From an uncultured Lachnospiraceae bacterium (lineage in GTDB: Bacteria; Bacillota; Clostridia; Lachnospirales; Lachnospiraceae), in the NCBI GenBank assembly GCA_910585465.1, contig CAJUEW010000007.1:62001-126000 (forward strand): a DNA stretch of 64,000 nt, in the 5' to 3' direction. Each line of letters starts with the position of its first letter. Positions within the stretch are counted from its first letter, which is position 1. This document shows positions 51,054 through 59,472 of the stretch, piece by piece. The position numbers and the translations under genes were made by a program. The notes below the pieces were generated by a model that was not told the origin of the DNA, did no database searches, and saw only the letters and a program-made list of their open reading frames with translations.

Positions 51054-51239
51054 ATGGCTAAGACATCAATGAAAATTAAACAGCAGCGCAAACAGAAATT
51101 CTCTACCAGAGAATACAGCCGTTGCAGAATTTGTGGTCGTCCACATGCTTACCTGAGAAAATACGGAATCTGCAGAATTTGTTTCCGTGAGTTGGCTTAT
51201 GCGGGTCAGATTCCAGGTGTAAAGAAAGCAAGCTGGTAG
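51054..51239 (+). CDS. rpsZ: 30S ribosomal protein S14, zinc-binding type
   Basis: A 61-residue S14 of the C+ form. Four zinc cysteines C24, C27, C40 and C43 lie in SRCRICGRP and GICRICFRE. This short type is normal for Gram-positive bacteria. GAGGAGGG precedes the start. Confidence 0.98.
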   Translation: MAKTSMKIKQQRKQKFSTREYSRCRICGRPHAYLRKYGICRICFRELAYAGQIPGVKKASW

Positions 51240-51310
51240 GCATCCCGCGCTTGACAAAATCAAGCTGAAAGCGAAGATACCTATATATTGATATAGAAAG
51301 GAGTCTGAAA

Positions 51311-51712
51311 ATGACAACGAACGATCCAATCGCAGATATGCTTACAAGAATCCGTAATGCAAATACTGCAAAGCATGATACCGTAGATGTTCCGGCATCC
51401 AGGATGAAAGTGGCAATCGCTGATATTCTGGTTGATGAAGGTTATATTGCAAAGTATGATTTAGTAGATAACGGTAGCTTTAAGGATATCCATATCACTT
51501 TAAAATATGGAAAAGATAAAAATGATAAGATTATCGCAGGCATTAAGAGAATTTCCAAACCTGGCTTACGCGTATATGCAGGTAAGGACAATATGCCTAA
51601 AGTACTTGGCGGGCTGGGCATCGCTATTGTTTCCACCAACAAAGGCGTTATGACTGACAAGAAGGCAAGAGAGCTGAATGTAGGCGGAGAAGTTCTGGCA
51701 TTCGTTTGGTAA
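51311..51712 (+). CDS. rpsH: 30S ribosomal protein S8
   Basis: A 133-residue primary 16S binder; in E. coli S8 represses the spc operon. Start MTTNDPIADMLTRIRNANTAKHDTVDVPAS; end STNKGVMTDKKARELNVGGEVLAFVW. A 176-bp spacer with an unusual GC-rich hairpin follows. Confidence 0.98.
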   Translation: MTTNDPIADMLTRIRNANTAKHDTVDVPASRMKVAIADILVDEGYIAKYDLVDNGSFKDIHITLKYGKDKNDKIIAGIKRISKPGLRVYAGKDNMPKVLGGLGIAIVSTNKGVMTDKKARELNVGGEVLAFVW

Positions 51713-51888
51713 ACCGAAAGCAGCTTAGTGAATCCGAGCCTTTGGCGAAGGAGGAGCTTAGTGTGAGGCCGTTCGCACCCCCTGGCAGGCGCAGCCCGGG
51801 CCTGGCGGAGCGAACATACTCGTTATACTGAAAACAGAGAAAGTACACTGCTTTCTCCGAAAATCTAAGTAAGGAGGATTTTTGAATT
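51713..51888 (+). repeat. GC-rich hairpin element in the rpsH-rplF spacer
   Basis: The stem runs from GTTCGCACCCCCTGGC (51771-51786) to GCCTGGCGGAGCGAAC (51800-51815) with three mismatches. AGCTTAGTG is repeated at 51722-51730 and 51755-51763. Base composition is clearly richer in GC than the genes around it. It looks like an inserted interspersed palindromic element or an intra-operon RNA signal; no protein is encoded. Confidence 0.55.
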
Positions 51889-52428
51889 ATGTCCCGTATC
51901 GGAAGATTGCCGGTAGCTATCCCGGAAGGTGTAACCGTGACAGTTGCTGAGGGAAACAAAGTGACCGTAAAAGGTCCAAAGGGAACGCTTGAAAGAGTAC
52001 TCCCGGCAGAAATGACAATTAAAGTAGAAGATGGTCATGTGGTTGTAACAAGGCCTAATGACTTAAAGAAAATGAAATCTTTACACGGTTTGACAAGAAC
52101 CCTGGTTTCCAATATGGTAACAGGTGTACACACTGGTTATGAGAAGGTTCTGGAGGTGAATGGTGTCGGTTACCGCTGCTCCAAATCCGGAAAGAAGCTG
52201 ACCTTAAACCTTGGATACTCTCATCCGGTTGAGATGACGGATCCGGAAGGACTGGAAGCAGTTGTGGATGGAAACAAAATTACTGTTAAGGGTATTGACA
52301 AAGAAAAAGTCGGACAGTACGCTGCTGAGATTCGTGACAAGAGAAGACCCGAACCATATAAGGGCAAGGGTATCAAGTATGAGACCGAAGTCATCAGACG
52401 TAAAGTTGGTAAGACTGGTAAGAAATAA
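51889..52428 (+). CDS. rplF: 50S ribosomal protein L6
   Basis: A 179-residue protein near the sarcin-ricin loop. MSRIGRLPVAIPEGVTVTV at the start and RRPEPYKGKGIKYETEVIRRKVGKTGKK at the end are diagnostic. AAGGAGG precedes the ATG after the long spacer. Confidence 0.98.
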   Translation: MSRIGRLPVAIPEGVTVTVAEGNKVTVKGPKGTLERVLPAEMTIKVEDGHVVVTRPNDLKKMKSLHGLTRTLVSNMVTGVHTGYEKVLEVNGVGYRCSKSGKKLTLNLGYSHPVEMTDPEGLEAVVDGNKITVKGIDKEKVGQYAAEIRDKRRPEPYKGKGIKYETEVIRRKVGKTGKK

Positions 52429-52445
52429 TTAAGGAGAGTGTAAAG

Positions 52446-52814
52446 ATGGTTAGTAAGAAATCAAGAAGTGAAGTCCGCGCTAAAAAGCACTACAGATTAC
52501 GTCATCATATCAGCGGCACCGCTGAGAGACCGCGTCTGGCAGTCTTCAGAAGTAATAATCATATGTATGCTCAGGTTATTGACGACACTGTGGGAAACAC
52601 TCTGGTATCTGCTTCTACTCTTCAGAAGGAGATTAAAGCTGAGCTTGAGAAAACCAACAATGTTGATGCAGCAGCATATTTAGGGAAAGTAATCGCTGAG
52701 AGGGCACTGGAAAAGGGAATCAAAGAGGTGGTATTTGACCGCGGAGGCTTCATTTATCAGGGCAAGATTGCAGCGCTTGCTGACGCAGCACGTACGGCTG
52801 GACTGGAATTTTAG
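52446..52814 (+). CDS. rplR: 50S ribosomal protein L18
   Basis: A 122-residue 5S rRNA-binding protein. RLRHHISGTAERPRLAVFRSNNHMYAQVIDD and KEVVFDRGGFIYQGKIAALADAARTAGLEF are diagnostic. 17 bp after rplF. Confidence 0.98.
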   Translation: MVSKKSRSEVRAKKHYRLRHHISGTAERPRLAVFRSNNHMYAQVIDDTVGNTLVSASTLQKEIKAELEKTNNVDAAAYLGKVIAERALEKGIKEVVFDRGGFIYQGKIAALADAARTAGLEF

Positions 52815-52832
52815 AGGAGGAGGAAACAGACA

Positions 52833-53342
52833 ATGAGACATGAGATTATTGATGCAAGTCAGTTAGAATTAACTGAAAAAGTAGTGTCAATTAAGCGTGT
52901 AAGCAAAACCGTCAAGGGCGGCCGCAACATGCGTTTCACAGCTCTGGTAGTCGTAGGTGACGGAAATGGTCACGTAGGCGCTGGTCTTGGAAAAGCCACT
53001 GAAATTCCGGAAGCAATCCGCAAAGGCAAAGAAGATGCTGTGAAGAAGCTGGTAACAGTTTCATTAGACGATAATAAAAGTATTCCACATGACAACCTTG
53101 GTAAATTCGGGAGCTCTTCTGTGTTGCTGAAGAAGTCTCCGGAAGGTACCGGTATCATCGCAGGTGGTCCGGCCCGTGCGGTTGTAGAGCTTGCGGGTAT
53201 TAAAAATATTCGTACCAAGTCTTTAGGCTCCAACAATAAGCAGAATGTTGTACTGGCGACCATTCAAGGCCTGGCCGGCCTTACTTCTCCGGAAGAGGTT
53301 GCTAAAAAGCGTGGCAAATCTGTAGACGAAATCATGGCATAA
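52833..53342 (+). CDS. rpsE: 30S ribosomal protein S5
   Basis: A 169-residue protein of the decoding-site region. The double-stranded-RNA-like motif VVGDGNGHVGAGLGKATEIPEAIRKG and the site KGGRNMRFTALV, where spectinomycin resistance changes occur in other bacteria, look standard. GGAGGAGG precedes the start. Confidence 0.98.
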   Translation: MRHEIIDASQLELTEKVVSIKRVSKTVKGGRNMRFTALVVVGDGNGHVGAGLGKATEIPEAIRKGKEDAVKKLVTVSLDDNKSIPHDNLGKFGSSSVLLKKSPEGTGIIAGGPARAVVELAGIKNIRTKSLGSNNKQNVVLATIQGLAGLTSPEEVAKKRGKSVDEIMA

Positions 53343-53356
53343 GGAGGAGAATGAAC

Positions 53357-53539
53357 ATGGCAGAGAAATTGAGAATCACATTAGTAAAATCTCCTATCGG
53401 AGCTATTCCAAAACAGAAAGCTACTGTAGAAGCTCTCGGTCTTAAAAAGTTAAACAAAACTGTTGAGATGCCGGATAACGAAGCAGTTCGCGGTATGGTT
53501 TGGCATGTAAGACATTTAGTGAAGGTTGAAGAAATCTAA
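53357..53539 (+). CDS. rpmD: 50S ribosomal protein L30
   Basis: A 60-residue protein. ATG 53357 is chosen since AAGGAGG is 9 bp away; ATG 53351 would be only 3 bp from it. LRITLVKSPIGAIPKQKATVEALGLKKLN is the family signature. Confidence 0.97.
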   Translation: MAEKLRITLVKSPIGAIPKQKATVEALGLKKLNKTVEMPDNEAVRGMVWHVRHLVKVEEI

Positions 53540-53565
53540 TTTTGCAAAGTTAAGGAGGTGCCATA

Positions 53566-54006
53566 ATGGACTTATCGAATTTACAGTACGCGGAAGGCTC
53601 TAAACAGAGCAACAACTTCAGAAGAGGCCGTGGACATGGTTCAGGGAATGGCAAGACTGCAGGCAAGGGCCATAAAGGTCAGAAGGCTCGTTCCGGAGCG
53701 CCAAGACCAGGCTTTGAGGGCGGTCAGATGCCGTTATACAGAAGACTTCCAAAGAGGGGCTTTACCAACCGCAACAGCAAAGTGATTGTCGGTATTAATC
53801 TGAGCGCTCTGGAAAGATTCGAGAATGACAGCGTAGTTTCTGTAGAGACTCTGATTGCTGAAGGAATCGTTAAGAACCCGAAGGACGGTGTTAAGATTCT
53901 TGGAAATGGAGAATTAACTAAGAAACTTACAGTTCAGGCCAATGCATTTTCAGCAAGTGCAGCAGCTAAAATTGAAGCTCTTGGTGGAAAAGCCGAGGTG
54001 ATTTAA
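53566..54006 (+). CDS. rplO: 50S ribosomal protein L15
   Basis: A 146-residue late-assembly protein with the glycine/arginine-rich start FRRGRGHGSGNGKTAGKGHKGQKARSG. Its stop shares one base with the secY start (TAATG), coupling the two. Confidence 0.98.
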   Translation: MDLSNLQYAEGSKQSNNFRRGRGHGSGNGKTAGKGHKGQKARSGAPRPGFEGGQMPLYRRLPKRGFTNRNSKVIVGINLSALERFENDSVVSVETLIAEGIVKNPKDGVKILGNGELTKKLTVQANAFSASAAAKIEALGGKAEVI

Positions 54007-55322
54007 TGTTTAAAACATTACGGAACGCATTTAAAATTGAAGAAATCAGGAAAAAACTGATCTTCACATTTTTCATGTTGGTAGTTGTACGATTTGGTTC
54101 CCAGTTACCGATTCCAGGTGTAAACAGAAATTATTTTGCCGAGTGGTTTGCGGCTCAGACTGGTGACGCATTTAACTTTTTTGATGCGTTCACCGGCGGG
54201 TCTTTCACCAGCATGTCGCTGTTTGCGCTTGGTATAACGCCATATATTACGTCCTCTATTATCATGCAGCTTCTGACAATCGCCATTCCAAAGCTGGAGG
54301 AGATGCAGAAGGACGGTGAGGACGGAAGAAAGAAAATCCAGACCATTTCCCGTTATCTGACGGTTGCTCTGGCTCTTATCGAAGGCATTGCTATGACTAT
54401 CGGTTTTGGTAATAAAGGGCTTCTGGAGCAGGCAAATGTTCCGAACATGATCGTGGTTGTCGCGGCAATGACAGCCGGAAGTGCATTCCTGATGTGGATT
54501 GGTGAACAGATTACAGAGCACGGTGTTGGAAATGGTATTTCCATTGTGCTTTTGATCAATATTGTTTCACGTATTCCGGATGATTTTGTAGTTCTGTACA
54601 ATCAGTTTATCAATGGAAAAACGATTCTGACAGGAGTGCTTGCGGGAGCTGTTATTCTTGCGGTGGTTCTGGTGACAGTGGTCTTTGTTATCGTTCTTCA
54701 GGATGCGGAGCGGAGAATTCCGGTTCAGTATGCGAAAAAGATGCAGGGACGGAAGATGGTTGGAGGCCAGTCTACAAATATTCCGTTAAAAGTGAATACA
54801 GCAGGCGTTATCCCTGTTATTTTTGCTTCTTCCTTGATGAGCTTTCCGGGGGTAATCGCATCCCTGCTGGGAAAGACCGGAGGCACCGGTATAGGGGCCA
54901 AGATTCTGACAGCTTTGAACCAGTCAAGCTGGTGCAATCCGAATCAGCCGGTTTATTCAATTGGTTTACTGTTATACGTTGTGCTGGTTGTATTCTTTGC
55001 TTACTTTTATACATCCATTACTTTTAATCCGATTGAAATTTCAAATAATATGAAGCGCCAGGGCGGATTCATCCCTGGTATCCGGCCGGGCAAGCCAACG
55101 ACGGAATATCTCAGCAAGATTTTAAATTACATTGTATTTATCGGAGCGATAGGATTGATTATAGTATGTGTAATTCCGATTGTATTCAACGGTATTTTCG
55201 GAGCCGATGTGTCCTTTGGAGGAACATCAATTATCATTATCGTGGGCGTTGTTTTGGAAACTCTGAAACAAATTGAATCCCAGATGCTGGTACGTTACTA
55301 TAAAGGTTTCCTGAACGATTAA
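54006..55322 (+). CDS. secY: Protein translocase subunit SecY
   Basis: A 438-residue channel protein with ten membrane spans, forming the Sec translocon. Conserved segments include VVRFGSQLPIPGVNRNYFAEWF, ALGITPYITSSIIMQLLTI, and the cytoplasmic loop MKRQGGFIPGIRPGKPTTEYL. The terminal MLVRYYKGFLND is normal. It ends the spc part, and a strong terminator follows. Confidence 0.98.
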   Translation: MFKTLRNAFKIEEIRKKLIFTFFMLVVVRFGSQLPIPGVNRNYFAEWFAAQTGDAFNFFDAFTGGSFTSMSLFALGITPYITSSIIMQLLTIAIPKLEEMQKDGEDGRKKIQTISRYLTVALALIEGIAMTIGFGNKGLLEQANVPNMIVVVAAMTAGSAFLMWIGEQITEHGVGNGISIVLLINIVSRIPDDFVVLYNQFINGKTILTGVLAGAVILAVVLVTVVFVIVLQDAERRIPVQYAKKMQGRKMVGGQSTNIPLKVNTAGVIPVIFASSLMSFPGVIASLLGKTGGTGIGAKILTALNQSSWCNPNQPVYSIGLLLYVVLVVFFAYFYTSITFNPIEISNNMKRQGGFIPGIRPGKPTTEYLSKILNYIVFIGAIGLIIVCVIPIVFNGIFGADVSFGGTSIIIIVGVVLETLKQIESQMLVRYYKGFLND

Positions 55323-55354
55323 TACAGCAAAGCTGCATAAATCAGTGTAAAACG

Positions 55355-55402
55355 AAGCCTGTACGGAAAGTACCCAAGCGGTAGTTTCGTACAGGCTTTT
55401 TT
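55355..55402 (+). terminator. Rho-independent terminator between secY and adk
   Basis: AAGCCTGTACG (55355-55365) pairs perfectly with CGTACAGGCTT (55388-55398), followed by further T to 55402. It separates the spc genes from adk, which has a TATAAT at 55423-55428 of its own. Confidence 0.85.
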
Positions 55403-55453
55403 CGATACTTGTCCAGTTTATGTATAATATGGAAGAAAATGGAGAATACTATT

Positions 55454-56098
55454 ATGAAGATTATTATGTTAGGCGCACCGGGTGCCGGTAAAGGAACCCA
55501 GGCAAAAAAGATTGCAGAAAAGTATCATATTCCTCATATCTCCACCGGAGATATTTTCCGTGCGAACATCAAAAATGGCACAGAATTGGGTAAGAAAGCA
55601 AAGACCTATATGGATCAGGGAGCACTGGTGCCGGATGAGCTGGTATGCGATCTGGTGGTAGATCGTGTACAGCAGGAGGACTGCAAAAAGGGATATGTTC
55701 TGGACGGTTTTCCAAGAACAATTCCGCAGGCAGAAAGTCTGGATGCAACGCTGGCTTCTCTTGGAGAGTCTGTGGATTATGCAATTAATGTGGAAGTTCC
55801 GGATGAGAAGATTGTAAACCGTATGTCCGGCCGCCGTGCCTGTGTAGGCTGCGGAGCGACCTACCATCTTGTATATGCGCCGACCAAAACAGAAGGTATC
55901 TGCGATACATGCGGGGCAGAACTGATTCTCAGAGATGATGACAAGCCGGAGACGGTTCTGAAACGTCTTGGTGTTTATCATGACGAGACCCAGCCACTTA
56001 TTGATTACTACAGAGGAAAGGGTATTCTGAAGGAAGTGGATGGGACTATGGATATGTCAGATGTTTTCCATGCAATCGTAGAGATTTTAGGAGCTTAA
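55454..56098 (+). CDS. adk: Adenylate kinase, zinc-LID type
   Basis: A 214-residue enzyme converting AMP and ATP to two ADP. P-loop GAPGAGKGTQAKKIA, AMP-site GDIFRANI and DGFPRTIPQA are clear. The LID has a four-cysteine zinc site (CVGC...CDTC) as in Gram-positive enzymes. The start MKIIMLGAPG has GGAG 10 bp upstream. It probably has its own promoter after the secY terminator; map follows by 2 bp. Confidence 0.98.
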   Translation: MKIIMLGAPGAGKGTQAKKIAEKYHIPHISTGDIFRANIKNGTELGKKAKTYMDQGALVPDELVCDLVVDRVQQEDCKKGYVLDGFPRTIPQAESLDATLASLGESVDYAINVEVPDEKIVNRMSGRRACVGCGATYHLVYAPTKTEGICDTCGAELILRDDDKPETVLKRLGVYHDETQPLIDYYRGKGILKEVDGTMDMSDVFHAIVEILGA

Positions 56099-56100
56099 AA

Positions 56101-56856
56101 ATGGCCGTCACGATTAAATCTGCAAAAGAAATTGAACTGATGCGTGAAGCAGGTCGCCTGCTGGAAATTGTTCATGATGAAATGGGAAAGATCATCCGCC
56201 CCGGAATTTCTACCATGGATATTAACGAATGCGGGGACAGGGTTATCCGGGAGCTGGGCTGTAAGCCGAATTTTCTGAATTACGGCGGTTTTCCGGCATC
56301 TATCTGTGTGTCAGTAAATGAAGAGGTTGTCCATGGAATCCCTAAAAGGGAAAGGCTTTTGAAGGAAGGGGATATTGTCAGTCTGGATGCGGGGCTTATT
56401 TACAAAGGCTATCATTCGGATGCGGCAAGAACCTATGCGGTCGGGCAGGTGAGCCCGAAGGTACAGGAGCTTTTGGACGTGACAAAGCAGAGCTTTTTTG
56501 AAGGCATCAAATATGCCAGGGCAGGAAACCATTTGTTTGATATTTCAGCGGCCATTGATGCTTATGTCAGTCGGTTCGGCTTTGGAATCGTGCAGGCTCT
56601 GGTAGGTCACGGAATCGGAACAAGCCTTCATGAGGATCCACAGGTACCAAATTTCCGTCAAAGGAGAAAGGGAATAAGGCTGGTTTCCGGAATGACGCTG
56701 GCAATTGAGCCAATGATCAATATGGGAACATGGGAGGTAAAGTGGCTGGATGATGAATGGACCGTTATTGCAGCAGACCACTCAGTTTCTGCCCATTATG
56801 AAAATACGATACTGATTACTGACGGTGAGCCGGAAATTCTGACGCTTCATATGTAG
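56101..56856 (+). CDS. map: Type I methionine aminopeptidase
   Basis: A 251-residue metalloprotease removing initiator methionine. Metal ligands are seen in VSLDAGLIYKGYHSDAARTY, LVGHGIGTSLHEDPQVPNF and AIEPMINMG. GGAG in the adk end serves as its ribosome binding site. No N-terminal zinc-finger extension. Confidence 0.98.
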   Translation: MAVTIKSAKEIELMREAGRLLEIVHDEMGKIIRPGISTMDINECGDRVIRELGCKPNFLNYGGFPASICVSVNEEVVHGIPKRERLLKEGDIVSLDAGLIYKGYHSDAARTYAVGQVSPKVQELLDVTKQSFFEGIKYARAGNHLFDISAAIDAYVSRFGFGIVQALVGHGIGTSLHEDPQVPNFRQRRKGIRLVSGMTLAIEPMINMGTWEVKWLDDEWTVIAADHSVSAHYENTILITDGEPEILTLHM

Positions 56857-56871
56857 AGGCAGGAGGAGTGT

Positions 56872-57159
56872 ATGGTAAGAATAGAAACGGGGATGCTGGC
56901 CAGGTCCAAGGCCGGACATGACCAACGGAAACTCTATATCATAATCCGGGCAGAAGCCGAATATGTATGGTTAGCGGACGGAGACCGTCGTACCGTGGAT
57001 AATCCGAAGAAAAAAAAGAAAAAACACATTCAGATCATCCATCGGATTCCGGAACCGGTAAAGTGTTTCCTTAAAAGCAATAGTCCGCTTCAGAATGAAC
57101 ATATTAAGCAAATAATTCAATCAGAAAGCCAAGACCGGCAGGAGGATAAACATGTCTAA
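56872..57159 (+). CDS. KOW-domain RNA-binding protein (L14e-like)
   Basis: A 95-residue protein with a KOW-type start IETGMLARSKAGHDQRKLYIII followed by WLADGDRRTVDNPKKKKKKHIQ. Proteins of this type sit between map and infA in many Firmicutes and probably bind ribosomal RNA. The role is not established. It overlaps infA by 8 bp. Confidence 0.88.
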   Translation: MVRIETGMLARSKAGHDQRKLYIIIRAEAEYVWLADGDRRTVDNPKKKKKKHIQIIHRIPEPVKCFLKSNSPLQNEHIKQIIQSESQDRQEDKHV

Positions 57160-57370
57160 AGCAGATGTAATTGAAATTGAAGGAACCGTAATTGAAAAAT
57201 TGCCAAATGCCATGTTCCAGGTAGAGCTGGAAAATGGACATAAGGTATTAGCACATATCAGCGGTAAGCTGAGAATGAACTTTATTCGTATTTTACCGGG
57301 TGATAAAGTGACCATTGAGCTTTCCCCGTATGATTTATCCAAGGGGCGCATCATCTGGAGAGATAAATAA
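57152..57370 (+). CDS. infA: Translation initiation factor IF-1
   Basis: A 72-residue OB-fold factor that blocks the A site in initiation. MSKADVIEIEGTVIEKLPNAMFQVELENGHKVLAHISGKLRMNFIRILPGDKV is the full family pattern. GGAGG precedes the ATG within the KOW gene. Confidence 0.98.
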   Translation: MSKADVIEIEGTVIEKLPNAMFQVELENGHKVLAHISGKLRMNFIRILPGDKVTIELSPYDLSKGRIIWRDK

Positions 57371-57398
57371 GAGACTGAAAAGAAGTTAAAAAAAGTAC

Positions 57399-57427
57399 TT
57401 GCATTCCCCGTATGCCTCTGCTATAAT
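57399..57427 (+). promoter_or_regulatory. Promoter of rpmJ and the alpha operon
   Basis: TTGCAT (57399-57404) and a perfect TATAAT (57422-57427) with a 17-bp spacer. It allows rpmJ-rpsM-rpsK-rpsD-rpoA-rplQ to be transcribed separately. Confidence 0.85.
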
Positions 57428-57490
57428 ATGTAGGCATGATTTTGGGGGCGTGTACCCTCAGAGAGGAAACGATGAAAGGAGGACTTTACT

Positions 57491-57604
57491 GTGAAGGTTA
57501 GATCATCGGTGAAACCTATTTGTGAAAAGTGCAAAATCATCAAAAGAAAAGGTAGTATCAGAGTAATCTGTGAAAATCCAAAACACAAACAGAGACAAGG
57601 CTAA
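57491..57604 (+). CDS. rpmJ: 50S ribosomal protein L36, zinc-binding type
   Basis: A 37-residue protein starting with GTG (MKVRSSVKPICEKCKIIKRK). Zinc ligands C11, C14, C27 and H32 are all present, the C+ form. AAAGGAGG lies 8 bp upstream. It is in the standard place between infA and rpsM. Confidence 0.97.
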   Translation: MKVRSSVKPICEKCKIIKRKGSIRVICENPKHKQRQG

Positions 57605-57986
57605 TTTATAAAAGTTGAAAATCCTCAGAGAGTGTTTTCGACGGTATTCTGTAAATGTTAGCACTTGTGGCTCTTTTGTATGTGCGGCTGCAATCGAAAC
57701 ACACGGCTGTGTGGGACGATTGATTATATATTAGAGAGACTGAAAGTGAACGATTATTCAGAGAGACTGAAGGGTTCTGCGTTTCATTTTGACTGCGTTT
57801 TCAGCTTGTATCCCGAAGTGTAAATGTATGGCCTGACAGAAAATGATATTGCTTAAAACCGGGAAGGATTATTGAGAAGTACCGGAAAGGATGGGTCATT
57901 ACCCATTTGGGCACTCGGATGGAATCCATCATCCGGGCCTCATTTAGGAAAATATTGTAGTAGAAGAAGATGGAGGAATAATCACA
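57605..57986 (+). ncRNA. Long spacer/leader between rpmJ and rpsM, candidate regulatory RNA
   Basis: These 382 bases hold no gene. AGAGAGACTGAA occurs at 57733-57744 and again at 57760-57771. Near the end ATGGGT (57891-57896) pairs with ACCCAT (57901-57906), and CGGATG (57916-57921) with CATCCG (57930-57935), with an alternative GATGG/CCATC hairpin inside. In other bacteria S4 controls the alpha operon by binding such a leader; that is the obvious hypothesis here. Confidence 0.55.
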
Positions 57987-58355
57987 ATGGCTCGTATTGC
58001 TGGTGTAGATTTACCAAGAGAAAAACGTGTTGAGATCGGGTTGACTTACATCTACGGAATCGGTAGAGTAAGTGCTAATCGTATTTTGGCAGAGGCTGGG
58101 GTAAACCCGGATACCCGCGTCAGAGATCTGACTGACGAGGAAGTGAAGAAAATCAGTGCAGTCATCGACGCGACTCAGATTGTAGAAGGTGATCTGAGAA
58201 GACAGATTGCTATGGATATCAAAAGGCTCCAGGAGATTGGATGCTACAGAGGTGTTCGCCACCGTAAAAGTCTTCCGGTTCGCGGTCAGAAGACCAAGAC
58301 CAATGCAAGAACCAGAAAAGGTCCTAAGAAAACTGTTGCAAACAAGAAGAAATAA
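57987..58355 (+). CDS. rpsM: 30S ribosomal protein S13
   Basis: A 122-residue head protein at the intersubunit bridge. MARIAGVDLPREKRVEIGLTYIYGIG and the basic tail RGQKTKTNARTRKGPKK are diagnostic. GGAGG precedes the start. Confidence 0.98.
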   Translation: MARIAGVDLPREKRVEIGLTYIYGIGRVSANRILAEAGVNPDTRVRDLTDEEVKKISAVIDATQIVEGDLRRQIAMDIKRLQEIGCYRGVRHRKSLPVRGQKTKTNARTRKGPKKTVANKKK

Positions 58356-58415
58356 AAGCAGGGCACTTATTAATTTATTAACATAGAAAGTAGAAGAAAG
58401 TAGGTTAGTTTAGAG

Positions 58416-58808
58416 ATGGCTAAGGTTACGAAAAAAGTGACAAAAAAGCGTATTAAGAAAAACGTTGAACGCGGACAGGCACATATCCAGTCTTCTTTTA
58501 ACAATACGATCGTTACCCTTACAGATACAGAGGGCAACGCGTTAAGCTGGGCAAGTGCTGGTGGTCTTGGTTTTAGAGGTTCAAGGAAATCTACTCCGTA
58601 TGCAGCTCAGACCGCTGCAGAGACTGCTACAAAGGCAGCTTTAGTACACGGTTTAAAGACAGTAGATGTATTCGTAAAAGGACCTGGTTCAGGCAGAGAA
58701 GCTGCAATCCGTGCACTGCAGGCATGCGGCCTTGAGGTAGTCAGCATTACTGATGTGACTCCGGTGCCGCATAACGGCTGTCGTCCGCCAAAACGTAGAA
58801 GAGTCTAA
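58416..58808 (+). CDS. rpsK: 30S ribosomal protein S11
   Basis: A 130-residue platform protein. AHIQSSFNNTIVTLTDTEGNALSWASAGGLGFRGSRKSTPYAAQ and DVTPVPHNGCRPPKRRRV are diagnostic. The ribosome binding site is weak (GTAGGTTAG), so coupling to rpsM may matter. Confidence 0.98.
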   Translation: MAKVTKKVTKKRIKKNVERGQAHIQSSFNNTIVTLTDTEGNALSWASAGGLGFRGSRKSTPYAAQTAAETATKAALVHGLKTVDVFVKGPGSGREAAIRALQACGLEVVSITDVTPVPHNGCRPPKRRRV

Positions 58809-58825
58809 TCAGGAGGGTATGAAAG

Positions 58826-59419
58826 ATGGCAATTAATAGAACACCTGTTCTTAAAAGATGCAGATCCCTTGGCTTGGATCCGATCTATTTAGGAATTGAT
58901 AAAAAATCCAACAGAAATTCTCAGAGAGGAAATAAGAAAGTTTCCGAGTATGGTCTTCAGTTAAGAGAAAAACAGAAAGCAAAGTTCATCTACGGCGTGC
59001 TGGAGAAGCCATTCCGTAATTATTATGAGAAGGCTGATCGGATGAAAGGTATGACCGGTGAGAATCTGATGGTTATGCTGGAAACCAGACTGGACAATGT
59101 GATCTTCCGTCTCGGCTTTGCGAGAACCCGTCAGGAAGCAAGACAGATTGTCGATCACAAGCATGTACTGGTAAACGGCAAGCAGGTAAACATTCCTTCT
59201 TATCTTGTAAAAGCCGGCGACACGGTTGAGATCAAAGAAAAATGCAAAGGCTCCGACCGTTATAAAGCAATCCTGGAGTCTACGGGAGGCAGGCTGGTTC
59301 CGGAATGGCTGGATGCTGACCAGGAGAATCTGAAGGGTGCGGTCAAAGAGCTTCCGACCAGAGAGATGATCGATGTTCCGGTTAACGAGATGCTTATTGT
59401 CGAGCTGTATTCTAAATAA
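58826..59419 (+). CDS. rpsD: 30S ribosomal protein S4
   Basis: A 197-residue assembly initiator with an S4 RNA-binding domain (RLDNVIFRLGFARTRQEARQIVDHKHVLVNG). It lacks the N-terminal zinc cysteines. In Bacillus rpsD is elsewhere, while here it lies inside the alpha operon, as in Clostridia and E. coli, so it may regulate the operon through the leader before rpsM. Confidence 0.98.
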   Translation: MAINRTPVLKRCRSLGLDPIYLGIDKKSNRNSQRGNKKVSEYGLQLREKQKAKFIYGVLEKPFRNYYEKADRMKGMTGENLMVMLETRLDNVIFRLGFARTRQEARQIVDHKHVLVNGKQVNIPSYLVKAGDTVEIKEKCKGSDRYKAILESTGGRLVPEWLDADQENLKGAVKELPTREMIDVPVNEMLIVELYSK

Positions 59420-59472
59420 TCTTTGAAAACTGGAAATCTTGTCACCCAGCACAGAACAGGAGGGGCTTTTTA

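Noticed and set aside
57605..57986. A protein-coding gene between rpmJ and rpsM
   Set aside because: All three frames on both strands are broken by stops at short intervals, and no ribosome binding site with a start was found apart from that of rpsM.
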